From Ceratothoa steindachneri (taxonomy: Eukaryota; Arthropoda; Malacostraca; Isopoda; Cymothoidae): a DNA stretch of 64,000 nucleotides. Below are positions 1 through 11,333 of the stretch, piece by piece (within the stretch, counting starts at the first letter, position 1; the number at the start of each line of letters is the position of its first letter). Location: assembly GCA_963969495.1 (NCBI GenBank), contig OZ018338.1, forward strand, positions 48,098,780 through 48,162,779. Direction: 5' to 3'. Both the position numbers and the translations under genes were made by a program. Below the pieces are notes generated by a model. It worked only from the letters and a program-made list of their open reading frames with translations, ran no database searches and was not told where the DNA came from.

Positions 1-1328
1 GAGATGTTGCTGCATGATTCTGGAGCGATGTATAACATGCCCTGTTTCAGTGTGTTGTGAACTTCGGTTTCGTCCGCGTCTGCTTCGTATCCCCATCTAA
101 ATTTACCCTTGACTAGTCCGTCGACTATTTCCTTCTGTTTGTATTGCTTAGGAATGGGGTAAGCATGAGATCCGTAAATTTGTATGTTGAAGTGTTGGGT
201 GGTCATTTTCGATTTTTGTTTTTCTGAGGTCACTTTTGTGCTTTCTTCCTCTGATTTAGTATCCATTTCACTTTTGTCATCTTCTTCTTCTATTGGCTAG
301 TAGTTTCCTTTGTAGTCGTATTCATTTTGTACAACTCATTCGAGGGTGGGTTCTCCGGGAACCACATTTTTTTTTAGTCTTTTTTTCACAAGCATGGTGT
401 TGTTTAGTTGCATAAGAACCTAGGCTCGCCATGTTGACAAAGTGTGCATGCATTATGCACAGTATTAAGTCAGGCCTCATGGTGCCCTCGATATTGACCG
501 TTGTGGTCTGTGCGGTGGGTGCAGATTTGCTTCCGTTAGTTGTTGCTGCAGCGTAGGTAGTATTTTTTCTCCTTTCTTTCTCTGCGTTGATATCGGCCTT
601 CTTCCTCCGAATAAGTTGCTTTTTTACTGGGCATGACATGGCCAGAGTCCTATGTCCATTTCCGCAGTTCAAGCATTTTTTTCTGTGCTTCTGCACTCAT
701 CCCACCTGTGTTCCTGGCTTAAGAATTCAGAGCAAGCTTTACCTTTGAAGGTATACTCCTTGGTTGGGTTCTTGTCTAGCGCGTAGCATGTGCAGCACAC
801 TTGCACTGACACGAATGTTTCCCTTTTTATCTGGTCGGGGGAGATTTTCGTGTAAAAAGCTAGGAGTCCTTGCTCGATGGCTTTCTTTGCGATCTCTGTG
901 GATCGGAAGATCACTTGAAAGACGTGGCTGTGATCCTCTCCATTCTTGTCCTTGAATTTTATTACGTCTTCGACTTTTGCCCATTCTTGCTTTCTTTCTA
1001 GCTCTTCTTTTATCTCTTGGGCTGTATGTTTGCCTACCCATGGGTCAAGACGCCGGCATATTACTGATCTATTTGTTTAGGCGTCAGGCGGCGTCCGGGT
1101 GGCTAGTCCTATTTTGCCGAGTTTCTTGGCTGCGCCTTCACTCAAAAGGAGATCGAGGTCTTTCTCCGTGTCGCATAGGGCCACGTAGCCATTGTATTGG
1201 CCTTTAAGCTGTAAGAGGGCCACTCATATATCCGCATATATGCTCTTCAGTGATTGTTCCCGGGAGGGTTTTTTTCAGGCGGGGAGGATTCGAAGGAGAA
1301 CCCTCTTCGCTCCTTCTCGGTCATCCAT
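1..1328 (-). pseudogene. J1 ORF1 gag-like protein, broken
   Basis: Nucleic-acid-binding gag protein of a Jockey-like LINE, which would coat the element RNA in the cytoplasmic RNP. The start is set at the ATG at 1328-1326 because the next residues match the gag start of J9. The N-terminal domain (PLRIL-type motif) hits a TGA after about 17 codons and continues in other frames. The RRM-like and first knuckle regions lie near 700-1040. A C-X2-C-X3-H-X6-C knuckle (CLNCGNGHRTLAMSC) sits near 640-680, followed by the conserved segment ending in a HAHFVNM motif near 420-460. The far C-terminus is cut by the window edge. Several frameshifts are needed to join these parts, so it is a pseudogene. Confidence 0.8.
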
Positions 1329-1787
1329 TGCGGTTGGGTTGCTGTCTCCTTCAAGTGGATTCTGGATGTTCGTCGGTGTATTTCCTTTACTGTAGGGTTC
1401 GATTCTTTTTGGACGGGTTTTAAGTGCTGCCCCCTCCTAGTTGCAAGCAAGTTTCCATGAACATGAACTGCCGGATGGGGTGGATGAATGATAGTACGCG
1501 AACCCGGGGAGGCCCCTCAGACGGGTGAAAAGTGGCGGACTTAATGCTGGGTGGTGATAGTCGAGTACCACCGCCCCGGGGTGCCGCCTCGTCTAGGGTT
1601 TGGTTATCGATGCTGCTTCCAACTTGCACAGGGACGGTTGCATGTCCCCTTGTGGTCCTGGCCGGAAACTACCCTTAGATATTAGAGCGAACTCTTCCCC
1701 AAAGCTTTCAGCATCGCCTCGTAACCAGGTGGTCTCTTCCGTAGAGTTCTACAGTGGGCTAATCCTCAAACCTGCTTTCCTTTACGT
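1329..1787 (-). other. 5' UTR of J1
   Basis: Non-coding leader between the conserved hairpin and the gag start. It shares blocks with other copies, notably an AAGTCCGCC segment near 1530-1540 and GGCGGCACC near 1580. These two can pair with each other around a GGTGGT/ACCACC inner stem. I see no host gene in it. Confidence 0.6.
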
Positions 1788-1827
1788 CTCCAATTATGTC
1801 TATCAAAGTAGACTGACATAGTTGGAG
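1788..1827 (-). other. Conserved 5' UTR stem-loop of J1
   Basis: In the RNA sense, CTCCAACTATGTC pairs with GACATAATTGGAG across a 14-nt loop. The same position upstream of gag holds an equivalent hairpin in J3, J8, J9, J11, J13 and J14, with compensated base changes. It is probably a functional RNA element, for example in translation, packaging or 5' processing; the role is unknown. Confidence 0.65.
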
Positions 1828-1937
1828 CGAGACTAGATGAATGGCAGTTCAGTTCATTTCCGCTCCCTTGCCCCGATAAGGGGGCCGCGGGGGGGGGGAT
1901 TAGCTAGACATGGATCGGCTATGTGTGACTCCGTAAA

Positions 1938-3487
1938 TTATCTTCGTTTCTGGGGGCCCCATAGGGAAAAAATGTGGCAAGTTCGTTTTTGAAGTTGCTT
2001 ACCCTTTCCTTTCCCGCCTTTACCGGTGATAAACTTCTTCGGAGAACTTGAGAAGAGATCCGTTTCGTACGATGAGTCTAAGGTGAATGTGAATGTACTT
2101 TTGGAGTGTGGTCCCTCGTATGTCCATTTGTACTCACCCGCAGCTAGGCCGATGATGAGTAGTTCCAAGTCGTCTTTGGGGGCCGGAGTCAGGTGTGTGG
2201 GGGGGGGGCGAAAATACGTAGACCCACGTCTTTCCCGTCGAAAAAGAGGCCTCTTTCGAGGATTTCCTTTTTCTCGGTGAGGGGGAACCCTTCGAGTTTT
2301 CCATCCTCCTCTTCTTCCTCGTCCGAAGTGTCTTGTTGTTTCTGCGGCGTTTCCTCGATAGTCTTCTTCTTCTTTTTCTTATTTGCGCCCTTTTTCTCTT
2401 ATTCTCCTTCCGAAGGTGTTTGTATTTTCCCTTCTTCTTCTTTTTCGGTTTGGTTTACCCTATTACTTGATGGTGCCCTCTTTTGCTCTTCGATGAACTC
2501 GAGATTGAAAAAACCCGCAGAGTCTGGGTTTTCGGGAAACCAGACCTTCTTATTACAACTCTTCTTCTCAAGAAGAAGGTTGAGGTGGGATGAGAAGGAA
2601 CCGGGATTTAAGATTTGCCAGGTGGGCAAACATGACCATGGCCATGATTTCTTGCCCTTCCTTAGGCATGATGATCCTCGTAGTTTGTTTGTGTCGGGGT
2701 TGTCGTTCTCGCTGCGGTATCTGCGTACGTGGTTTTTTCTTCTCTTCTATTTCTTCCTTAATCCTCTCCCGTTTTTTGCGGATCGCCTTTTTACGAATGG
2801 GGCACTTCATGGCCAGGGCCCTGTGGTCAACCCCATAATTTATGCACTTTTGCACCCTTTCCTTGCACTCTTTCCAACCTGCCCGGTTTTGGCGCAGTTG
2901 GAGCATGCAGTGTTGGTGGTTGTGCAGTCCTTAGTGGCGTGCTGTTCAACTGCATAGCACTTGAAGCAGCAGTCGATCTGTATGTATTCTTCTTTTTTCT
3001 ATCTGCTCAGGGCTTACTTTCAGGTAAAATCCGAGCAGCCCCTCGTTTTTTGCTCGGTTTGCCATATCAATGCTACTGAAGACTACCTTCACCATGCCGC
3101 TTCCTTTTTCAAATTTGTAGACTGCTGTGATGCAGCCCCACTCTTGTTTCACCGTGAGTTCTTTTTTGATTTGTTCACAGGAGTTTTCTATGAAGATTGG
3201 GTCCAGTCTCCTCAGTACAATGGTTCGTTGGGCCAGGATTTCTTGTGGTATGCTAGCTTCAAGCCTAATCTTTTTGAGATGAGCTTGAGACTCGTCATGA
3301 CCAGCCTCTCGACGTCCCCCATTGTGCTGCAAATGGTTGCATATCCATTGGGAGTGTCGAGGAGTCGGATCAGCACCACGTTGATTTTTTTATATATCGT
3401 TCGAATGACCGTCATTTTTTCGGGTTTAGATGCCCCTCCTATGGTACGGAGGGGGATCCTCTTGCAGTCCTGGGGGGTTGCTCCCAT
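1938..3487 (-). pseudogene. J2 ORF1 gag-like protein, broken
   Basis: A nearly full-length gag of the same LINE group, split by frameshifts into about five pieces. The start is the ATG at 3487 (MGATPQDCKRIPLRTI), followed by the IALIRLID-PNGY-type N-terminal domain to about 3212. The RRM-like region is at 2946-3190. A third knuckle with its first Cys-X2-Cys altered (CINYGVDHRALAMKC) is near 2850. The conserved LNLLLEK-WFPENP segment is at 2530-2630, an acidic linker follows, and the C-terminal KWTY-type domain is at 1938-2168. Unlike in complete copies, no ORF2 follows: J1 begins directly to the left. J2 has therefore lost its 3' half. Confidence 0.75.
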
Positions 3488-3668
3488 GTTGGGGCCCCTC
3501 TTCTTGAAACTCTTTAATGGAAGAGGACGTGTAAATAATTTTTTTTTTCACACGAATAAAATTAATACTTATTGCGGACCGCCTTTATCTAGATCCGTAG
3601 CTCCAGGTTGTCTCACGTTATTCCCCCCCCCCCCACTAACTAACTCTTATCGACTGTACTATCATCAA
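3488..3668 (-). other. 5' leader of J2
   Basis: Short non-coding stretch with a run of 13 C near 3624. It includes CTATCATCAAGG near 3658-3669, a weak match to the TATCGTCAGA junction motif seen between later copies. It probably marks the J2/J3 border. Confidence 0.4.
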
Positions 3669-3669
3669 G

Positions 3670-4198
3670 GTAAGCCGTCCACATTTGATTGATTGATGAA
3701 TAATAGTTAGGAAAAAGATTAGCGTGGAAGATGAGATGATAGATTATGGGTGAAGAGAGTTTGAAGGGTTTGCCCTGGTAGTGAGGGCTACCCTTTTCAT
3801 TTGTTTAATTTTCTTATTCTCTTTTTTTGTGACCTTCAATCCTGTAATTTATTGTATCTTAATTTATGTTTTAACGCAATCAAGCTTTTCTTTTGTACAT
3901 AATTTGCAACCTTTTTTTTATTATTCTCCTTAATAATATGCTTATTTTAAGAGTAATAAAGATATATATATATTTTTTTTATTTATTTATTTTTTTATTT
4001 ATTTTTTGTTATTTTTTTCCAGAGTAATACTAAGTGAAGTTGTTCAAGAGTCTAATTCTACAATATACATTTAATTATCTTGCATTCTACACATTCATAC
4101 ATGTTTGTGAGTGTATTTGTTAATGTATCGTGTATGTAATTGTTTGTTCGGTGCGGTTTATTATGTGAACCACCGTGCCGACTGCTCCTAGAAAATCG
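3670..4198 (-). other. 3' UTR of J3
   Basis: AT-rich non-coding tail. The conserved 3' stem-loop GCCCTGGTAGTGAGGGC (plus-strand reading) is at 3772-3788. A degenerate TA/T-rich tract lies at 3960-4015, where other copies carry TA microsatellites. Confidence 0.6.
3772..3788 (-). other. 3' stem-loop of J3
   Basis: Five-base stem GCCCT/AGGGC with a seven-base loop, about 100 bp from the element end. It corresponds to the hairpins at 11019, 21292, 21458, 42177, 46245, 46397 and 58919. Confidence 0.6.
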
Positions 4199-6894
4199 CT
4201 AGGAAATCGCCTCTTTCGCTGGAATTTTTAGATCCTCTGCTAGTTCAGGCGCCGTTTCATTCAAGATCCTCTCCCAAGTTCCTTTGGCAAAACTTTGGCT
4301 CACCAGATTGATAGGTGTCAAAGCGCCTTTTCGGTGGAGTTGTCTTTGGGGAATTCGGTCTCGCTTTCTATTTTTATTTATGTAGAGAGACGCCTTGTTC
4401 TGAACTATTTGTAGGCGCTTCAAGCGATTCCTACTTAGGGTTTGGGCCATCACCGCGGGGTATATGAGTGTTGGTCGGACGTGGATGAGATATATCTATC
4501 TGATATTGTTAGATCTCATATTCCTGAATCGGTGAAGTTTGGATAGTTCTAACCTCGCGAGAATTCCCGCGTTTTGAAGTGATGCCCGTACCCGTTGGGG
4601 GAGATTTTGAACCCTAAAACGGTCCCTTCTTGGTGATAGGGAAATATAAGTTCCCCTATTGTCACGTCTGCCGTTTTTCGGCGACCGAGGGCGATGATCT
4701 TGAACTCTTTGCTATTCGTGTGGATCTTTCACTTGCTCTCGTACTCATTTATGTTCCTGATTTCATTAGCAGTCTCTTGAGCCTGAGCCCTAGGATTCCT
4801 GTATGTACTAGGGATTCCTGTATGTAGCAGGGGTCACCTGGGTTATATCATCCGCGAACTGGAGATATAATGAGTCCTCCTTTACCGGGGTTGGTAAATC
4901 TATTGTGTAGATTATGTAAAGGAGGGGGCTCAGACAACTGCCCTGCGGGACTCCGGCCTCAAGGAGGAACTCGGGGTCCTTGGTGACCCTCAATCATGAT
5001 TCTGGCCCTCTATGACGAAGTCGCAGATAATGCGCTCCAGAATCGGGTCTAGCTGAAGGTTCAGTATCTTATATTGAAGGCCCCTCAGCCAGACCTTGTC
5101 GAAGGCCTTTTGTACGTCTCTGAGCACGATGTCAGTGTACTTTCATTCCACTTTGCACTTGGCGATTTTCTCTGTTAGGAGCGCGAGTGTGGTATCTGTT
5201 CCACGTTTCTTCGGGAACCCATGTTGTGGGTTGTGGGCCCCTCTCTCCTCGAGTTGTTTCTGAAGCCTGTTGGTTAGAATATTTTCCAGAATCTTACCAA
5301 TGATTTCCAGGAAGGAGATGGGCCTGTAGTCCATTGTCTGTTCAGGCACCTTTTTCCCTTTTGGTATAAAAATGACTTTTGCCACCTTGTATCCATCGGG
5401 AAAGTAGCCAGTGTTCAGAGCCGCGTTCATTACGTTCGTAATGCCTTGTAGCAGGCGCGGGGAGCGTTTACCAGATAGTTTTGGGTAATCCCTGTCCAGC
5501 CAAGAGCTCTCTGTTTGAAAGTTTTGAGCGTGCTCAGGAATTCCTCAGTGGTGATTGGTCGTCTGAGGCCCATCATTCTCCTTTCTTCGAAAACATGCGG
5601 GTGGGGATGCGTTCGGTGAATTCTGGTATTGAGTTCATCTATAATCTGGTGCTCGAACTCTAAGTCGAAATCCTCGTTCTCTTCAGGGGAGATGGGGAAT
5701 ACTTTTCTCCAATATCTCCTGAACCTTCTTTCGAGTCTTTCTGGTTCTTCAATGATTTCGCCATTTGATTCCAGCCTTATTTTCTCCTTCGGGGGCAAAC
5801 TTCTGAGCTTTTTTATCTCCCTCCAGAATTTTTGGGGGTTCTGCTCGGAGTCAAGTTTCTCTATTATTTCGTCCCATGTGGCCCGTTTTTGTGCGTTGAT
5901 CAGGTTTTTGAGCTCTTCTCTAAGTTGTCGGAGTCTTGTAGTGTTGTACCTGTTTGGGCCAAATTGCCTGACTTCTTCATAGATCTATCTATGCTCTGAG
6001 GCAATTTCTCGCATCTCCTCGGTCCACCTGGCTTGTGGAGGTCTTTTGTGCGTGATGCACGGAATGCACTTTTCGTCCGCTTCCATGATCAGGAGTGCAA
6101 TGCGGTTAATCTCCTCGTCAATCTCTTCCAGGATAGCTTCACTTAGGTCAGCTGGTTCAAAGCTGTTGAACATTCGATGGAACAGCTCCCAGTTTGCTTT
6201 TGCAAAGCTCTTCCTGGGTGGGATAGGAATCATGATAGGTGCGAGGTAGATTGTGGTCATGATGGAGATATGGTCGCTTGGAACCGTGGGGCCAGGCATA
6301 CTGACCAGATTGAAAGGGAAGTTGGTACTTGTTAGTATTATGCTCGGGGCTGTTGCACTTCTCTTAGTGATGTAGGTCGGAAATTCCGGCCCGGCTCTCT
6401 TGAGCCTGTCCCGGTCGATGACCAGTTGTAGATTTCTGCCTCTTTCGTTAGTTCTGGTGTAGCTCGAGGCCCCCAGGCAGGCATTGAGGTCGCCCTCAAT
6501 GAAGACATTCCTGCGGTGGGCAGTTAGGGTTAGGAAGTTGTTGATGGGTAGATATGGACGGCGAGGAGGTTGGTATGCAGCTGCAATTGAGTCCCCCAAC
6601 AAGTGTAGGGATTTTGACCGCCACGAAGGACTCGTCAAGCTCTGGGAGTCTTTTGAAGGTGATGTTTCTTCTAATGGCGATTGCAGCACCGTCAACTCTA
6701 TCTTGAGTGGCGTTCTTTACCAGGACGTAGTAATTTGGGATTTTCACCCGTATGCTATTAGTGTTGACACCGTGTTCTGATATTAGGATAATGTCGGGGT
6801 CCTCCCTTCTGAATATGTTGCCATATTCATTCGCTTTCCCCACCCATCCGTTTGTGTTTAGTGTTCAGATTTTTAGCTGTTGTTTATGTTCCAT
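4199..6894 (-). pseudogene. J3 ORF2: AP endonuclease and reverse transcriptase, broken
   Basis: Enzyme that would nick the target and copy the RNA by target-primed reverse transcription. The start at ATG 6894 precedes a TLNTNGW motif, the usual beginning of this endonuclease, although a TGA interrupts codon 10. Endonuclease motifs are PDIILISEHGVNT (near 6790), GDLNACLG (6480), a PSIILTSTNFP segment (6310-6350) and SDHISI (6270). The linker is at 5430-5980. RT motifs are DYRPISFLEIIGKILE (5310), a GFPKKRGTDTT motif (5190), VPQGSCLSPLLY (4930) and FADD (4860). The C-terminal region ends in PINLV and a short tail at 4199, without RNase H. At least six frame breaks are visible. Confidence 0.85.
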
Positions 6895-6926
6895 GTTTTG
6901 TGTCTACTTATAGAGTGTGCTACTTA

Positions 6927-8525
6927 TTCCATGTGCTTGCGTACCTTTCCGCTTTTGAGCTTCTTAAATTCCATGGCCGGGATTGTATAAATGAAGGTGT
7001 TGTCGAGTACCACTTTTCCAGAGAAGAGTTCTGCCGCGATTTCTGTTTCGTCATCTGTTTCGGTAAATGTCCATTTTAGCTTTTGTTTTTTTATTCCATT
7101 TGTGATATCCGTGAGGTCTAGATTTTCTGGGAAAGGGTACTTGTCCGAAGTGTAGACCTTCAAACCCAGTTCCCTGCCGTCGTACTTGTGCCTGTTTCTC
7201 TTGCTTTTTTCTTTTCTATTTTGACCTCTCTTATGGGTACGCTCACGATACTGTCACTGTCCGAGTCTGGTTCGGTCGTCGTACGACTTTTCTTTCTTTT
7301 TGGTACCTTTGTGGCAGATTTCCTTGCCTTTTCTTCCCTCGCCTTTCTAGCTTCGATCCTGGGGTCGGCTCTTCTCGGGGGCTCCTGAGTTTCTTGTTCT
7401 TGGACCTTGCGTGTGGGGACCGTTGGTTCGGCTTGGTGGATAGATGCTGCTGCAATAACTTCTTTGTTTACCTTTGGGGAGAATTAAAGTTGTAAGACAT
7501 CTCCTAAGGAAGGGTTCTCTGGGAACCACATTTCACTCAGGTTGTTGTTCTCTAGCATCAAATTCAGCTCACTAGAGAACGTGCCCGGATTCGTAAGATT
7601 TATCACGTGTGCATAAAGGATGCAAGTGAGAATCTTCGTCGATTCCTTGTTCTCCAGTTTAATATGTCTTAGTCGGGGTTTGTGTAGGGTGGGGTGTCTT
7701 TGTAGCTTGCGCAAAGGAAGTAGTCCTCCTCCTTTGTTGTTCTTCTCTCTTTGCATCCTGTTTTCTTTTAATAATGTTTCTTTTCATAGGGCACGCCATG
7801 GATAGTGCTCTATGGCCCTGCCCGCAATTCACGCACTTCTCATTCTTCATGCAGATTTTCCAGCTGTGGCCTTTTTCGCTACACCTGGAGCATGTCTCTT
7901 CTACTTCTTGACAGTCCTTTGTGGAGTGTTGCTCCATCTTGTGGCAAGGAAAATACATCTGCACAGGCGTGAACTCCTCACGCTCAATCTGGTTCCCGCT
8001 GATTTTTGCATGGAAGAGTAAAAGACCCCTCTCTTTGGCCTTCTGAGCCATCTCCGTGTCCGTAAAGATCACTTTGAATACATGGGTGTATTCTTAGTTC
8101 TCTCTTCGGTTTTGGAATTTGATGATTTCTGATACCTTCGCCCAGCTTTGGTTGGCCTCAATTTATTCCGCTAGTTCATCCTTCGTATGATCACCTATCC
8201 AGGGATCAAGGCGACGACAAACCACACTACGGTGGGCCTGTATTTGTGGTGGAACTGCGGGCTGGAGGTTTATTTCTTGTTGAACACGAATGCCATCTTC
8301 CTTGCTGATTATTTCAATATCTTTTTGCCTTTCGCAGATCGCCAAGTAACCGGTTGGGGTGTCAATAAGGCGAATTACTGCGACACTGAGTTTTCTGAAG
8401 ATGGTCTCAAATACTGTACCTCTCTCCGGTTTGGCCTGGCCGTTGATTACCCTGAGGGGTATTCGTGTGGCTACATCCATTGCCATGTTGCTGGGGGTGA
8501 CCCTCTCGTGGTCCTCGTTAGGCAA
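6927..8525 (-). pseudogene. J3 ORF1 gag-like protein, broken
   Basis: RNA-binding gag. The start chosen is the ATG at 8525, with the conserved PLRVINGQAKPERGTV motif about 25 residues in. The N-terminal domain spans 8163-8525. The RRM-like region leads into the knuckles at 7760-7980. The first knuckle has lost its first Cys (YFPCHK). The second is intact (CSRCSEKGHSWKIC), as is the third (CVNCGQGHRALSMAC). The conserved LNLMLEN-MWFPENPSLG segment is at 7500-7600. A charged linker and a C-terminal domain with KWTFTETDDE follow (6927-7163). Frameshifts separate the N-terminal, knuckle and C-terminal parts. Confidence 0.85.
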
Positions 8526-9060
8526 ACAAGTAGGATAAGTTTTTGTGTGTGTAGTTTGATGAGTATTATGTGAGTTTTATTTTTTCTCTTTAGGGTGACC
8601 TCCCCTCCCACCACGCTTTTTCAGCAGCCTTTGTCACCGGAGGAATCGCCTTATGAATGTTGGGATGAGTGTGGTAATGGCGCATTATGATAGATGATTA
8701 AGTATGTGTGAGACTGGGCGGGATCCTCCTGGGGGATGACAACTGACGGACTTATTGACAACGCCGCTCCCCGGCGGTTTTTGAATCGCGACTGCTCCCA
8801 CCATGCACATAGGCGGTTGAGTGTCCCTCTGTGGTCCTGAGATGGGCCTCCGCAGTGGTTAGCAACAGAGGTTGTAGTCCGTCCCTTGTTCAGTCGAGCT
8901 TCAAGACATTGTTCTCTGCTGTCGGCTAGTCATCAAACCAGCTTCCTCCATTGCCGCCAATTATGACTTCTCTAGTGAGCGACATAGTTGGGTGAGGCTG
9001 TGTACGGCGAATTTCCTCCGTGTGGCCGCTTTGAAACGGGGGAGAGGGGGTGATGGTTTT
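8526..9060 (-). other. 5' UTR of J3 with conserved stem-loop
   Basis: Non-coding leader. The conserved hairpin is at 8957-8991 (CCAATTATG on the plus strand pairing with CATAGTTGG). The AAGTCCGTCA block and the CCGCCGGGG..CGGCG stem typical of other leaders lie near 8740-8790. Confidence 0.65.
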
Positions 9061-9190
9061 ACCCGGTCATCTTCTTAAAAGCGTAGCCTGAAAAAGATCA
9101 TAAAAATGATGGTGAAAAGGAGATGAAATGGTGTAGAAGTAATAGAGTATTATCTCTCTTGTGGCTTCAATTTCTTCTTCTCTTTGTTGG

Positions 9191-9370
9191 TAGCTTCCAG
9201 GCCGACGCGTTGAAGTGAAAATGGAGAAGTTTTGGCAAAAACTTGCCTGCCTCAAACTTTTCCGCCTTTGCCAGTTGCTAACTTCCAGGCCGAGGTGAGG
9301 AAACGAAAATGGAGAAAAATGGAGACGTTCTGGCCAATCTTCCCCAAACTTTTCCGCCTTTGCCAGTTGC
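9191..9370. repeat. Imperfect tandem duplication, about 90-bp unit
   Basis: Two units (9191-9278 and 9279-9370) both begin with CTTCCAGGCCGA after a T-A start and end in CTTTTCCGCCTTTGCCAGTT. They differ by substitutions and small indels. They lie between the 5' end of J3 and the plus-strand scrap J4, and I recognise no coding content. Confidence 0.7.
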
Positions 9371-9396
9371 GGACTTGGTGGTTGCTGACTTTTACC

Positions 9397-9866
9397 CACA
9401 TCTTCGGATAGTGACGAAGACCCATACACTCACACTAGAGCGACGAAAAGCAAATCCAAAACTCCTAGTCCTCCCCCGAAGAGTCAAAAACCTGGGCACT
9501 CCAAACAAGCCCGAAGGACAAAAAGAAAAAGAAGAACAAGAACAAGAAGAAAGATAGAATAATACATCTCACAATGGAACGGAACGTACTAAGATTCTGA
9601 CGATTCTGAACGGATGGACAACGAAGCGAACTCTTTCAGGAAATTTGTTCAGAGAAATTGATGCAGATGTCATCCTGATATCTGAGCATAGGATTGACAC
9701 TCGTAGCTTCGAAATCAAGATCTGGAACTACGACGTGTTAATGACAAATTACTCTCAAGAGCGGTACGACGGTGCCGCCATCGCCATCCAAAGAGGGATC
9801 AAGTAAAAGCCAATAAGAAACCTGGAAGAATCCTATCTTGCAATAGAGGTCGAACTCGATATAGGA
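9397..9866 (+). pseudogene. J4, plus-strand scrap: gag end and ORF2 start
   Basis: Fragment of the J7/J8 subfamily in plus orientation. It matches J7 about 18041-18510: the serine/acidic gag C-terminus, the lysine-rich end, then ORF2 from ATG 9574. Out-of-frame TGA codons occur soon after that start. The endonuclease motif DVILISEH, with HG changed to HR, is near 9670, and the AAIAIQRGIK segment is near 9775-9805. Similarity stops at 9866, where mariner sequence begins. Confidence 0.75.
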
Positions 9867-9867
9867 A

Positions 9868-10558
9868 GGCAAGAATTCAAAAGAGAACCATGAACGCACG
9901 GTTGCAGTGTACACCGACACCGCCCCTTCCTATGCAACCATTGCTCGCTTGAATAGGGAGTTCCGCCATGGTCGTGAGACCCTTGAAGATGACCCTCGTC
10001 CAGGACGCCCGTCAGACGTGACCAATGAGGACAATGTGGCACTGGTGGAGAGGAGGATCCTCGCAAATTGATGGGTGAAGGTCGAAGAAATCGAGCAAGA
10101 ACTTAGAATATCACATGGAAGTGTTATCAACGACAATTTGGCCATGGTTTGGTTTCTAGGGCCCGTTGGGTCCCTAGAAACCTCACGCCCCACGATCGAC
10201 TTCAACGTCGTCAAAGTCCACAAGGCTAGAGTTGCACAAGCTGCCCTGCGTGACTGCGGATTCAAGGAGCTCAACCATTTCCCCCTACAGTCCAGATCTG
10301 GCCCCTAACGACTACTTTTTATTCCGCCAGCTCAAGGCTTCACTGCGTTTGGGGGACGATGAAGATGTCCAGCTTGCCGTCCAGGAGTGGGTTGAACAGC
10401 AGTCGGGAGATTTCCGGTTGTCGGAAATTCGAAACCTCAGGGACAACTGGCGCAAGTGTATTGAAGTCGAGGGTAGTTATATTAAAAAATAATAAAACAC
10501 TTTTCCTCGTACCTCGTTTCCTTATATCCGAATTGCAAAACTTATTGACTGCCCCCTC

Positions 10559-10559
<1 letters not shown>
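9868..10559 (+). pseudogene. Mariner-family transposase relic
   Basis: DDE transposase of a Tc1/mariner DNA transposon with an internal deletion. The N-terminal helix-turn-helix region is recognisable by the motif LEDDPRPGRPSDV (about 9975-10015) and ISHGSV (about 10110). It then jumps to [15 protein letters not shown] (about 10220) and the C-terminal [13 protein letters not shown] (10277-10320) in another frame, ending in [11 protein letters not shown] near 10480. The third catalytic Asp (SPD) is kept, while the region with the first two is missing or scrambled. The 3' non-coding end (ACTTATTGACTGCCCCCTCG) runs into a TA microsatellite. The 5' end is missing. Confidence 0.85.
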
Positions 10560-10628
<69 letters not shown>

Positions 10629-10657
10629 ATATGTATATGTATATGTATATATATACG

Positions 10658-10706
<49 letters not shown>

Positions 10707-10756
10707 ATATATATGTATATATATATATATGTATATATATGTGTGTGTGTGTGTTC
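10559..10756. repeat. TA/TG microsatellite
   Basis: About 200 bp of (TA)n with interspersed (TG)n and TATG variants. It produces spurious Tyr/Ile and Thr/His reading frames on both strands. Confidence 0.95.
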
Positions 10757-10763
10757 TATTGAA

Positions 10764-10943
10764 GTCCACAGCTGTGGCAGCGTTATTAATTTTAACACCT
10801 TATATTCTTAATTTCTTACAAGTCTTTTAACGGGGTCTTCGAGGCGAGAAAAACCATCCGCAAATGACATTCTTCATTCCTAGACGTCTTTCGACCATGT
10901 TAGGTCATCTTCAGTGAATGAACAGAAATGGAATTATTCGAAA
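10764..10943 (-). mobile_element. Probable Penelope-like 3' scrap with hammerhead-like fold
   Basis: Non-coding stretch. Read on the minus strand, 10920-10875 contains CTGAAGATGACC, a six-base loop, then GGTCGAAAGACGTC. CATTC/GAATG arms flank it. This arrangement resembles the 3' region of the Penelope-like element at 28035-28071 and the hammerhead-type motifs known from that group. The assignment rests on this motif only. Confidence 0.4.
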
Positions 10944-11018
10944 ATATACTCAGTTTTAGTAGAAGTTGGGATAGTGGAAGATATAGTAGGCGAAAATTAA
11001 AGGGGGGGTGGGTATTTT

Positions 11019-11035
11019 GCCCTAGTAGGGAGGGC
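11019..11035 (-). other. 3' stem-loop of J5
   Basis: GCCCTAGTAGGGAGGGC on the plus strand: stem GCCCT/AGGGC, loop of seven. It lies about 75 bp from the element end within the otherwise featureless 3' UTR 10944-11333. Confidence 0.6.
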
Positions 11036-11333
11036 ATCGCTTTATTTTTATTTTCTATTTATTTTTGTTGTTTGTTTATGCTTTTTATCGTATGTTTGTG
11101 TCAATTCATGAGTATTTTTAGTGTTCTTCTTATCGTTTGTTCTTCTTATTGTTTGTTCTCTAATGATTAGTTGTACTTATTTTTGATGGAAAAAATTCAG
11201 CTTTCAAGCCTTTTTTAGCTCTAGTTGCCGACAATTTACCTAGTATTTCCTATTTTGTGATAGTCGTATTGTTTGCTGTTCTCATTTTTGTATGTATTAA
11301 TTCAGTGTTTTTATATGTTGTATTGTGTTTTTA

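Larger units (their letters stand above)
1..1905 (-). mobile_element. J1, Jockey-like LINE, 5' part, cut by window edge
   Basis: Non-LTR retrotransposon copy read on the minus strand. It contains the 5' UTR (about 1329-1905) and a degraded ORF1 gag; ORF2 would lie beyond the left window edge. The gag is closest to the gag of J9, for example in the N-terminal MDD-EGAKRV start and in the shared C-terminal region around 60-200. The right border is approximate: a run of about ten G near 1890 separates it from the gag end of J2. Confidence 0.8.
3670..9060 (-). mobile_element. J3, full-length but decayed Jockey-like LINE
   Basis: About 5.4 kb on the minus strand with the complete plan: 5' UTR (8526-9060), gag (6927-8525), ORF2 (4199-6894) and 3' UTR (3670-4198). 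Every domain is present in the right order, but many stops and frameshifts interrupt them. The borders come from the 3' hairpin at one end and the loss of similarity to other 5' UTRs at the other, so they are accurate to some tens of bases. Confidence 0.8.

Noticed and set aside
2193..2957. A 254-codon open frame on the plus strand, rich in Ser and Phe, and a similar one at 2961-3692.
   Set aside because: They are antisense to the J2 gag. The composition is what a Lys/Glu-rich coding strand gives on its complement, and no motif is recognisable.
5629..5982. A plus-strand frame of 117 codons rich in Ser and Phe.
   Set aside because: It is antisense to the linker region of J3 ORF2.
10340..10830. 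Long frames of alternating Tyr-Ile or Thr-His on both strands.
   Set aside because: They translate the TA/TG microsatellite.
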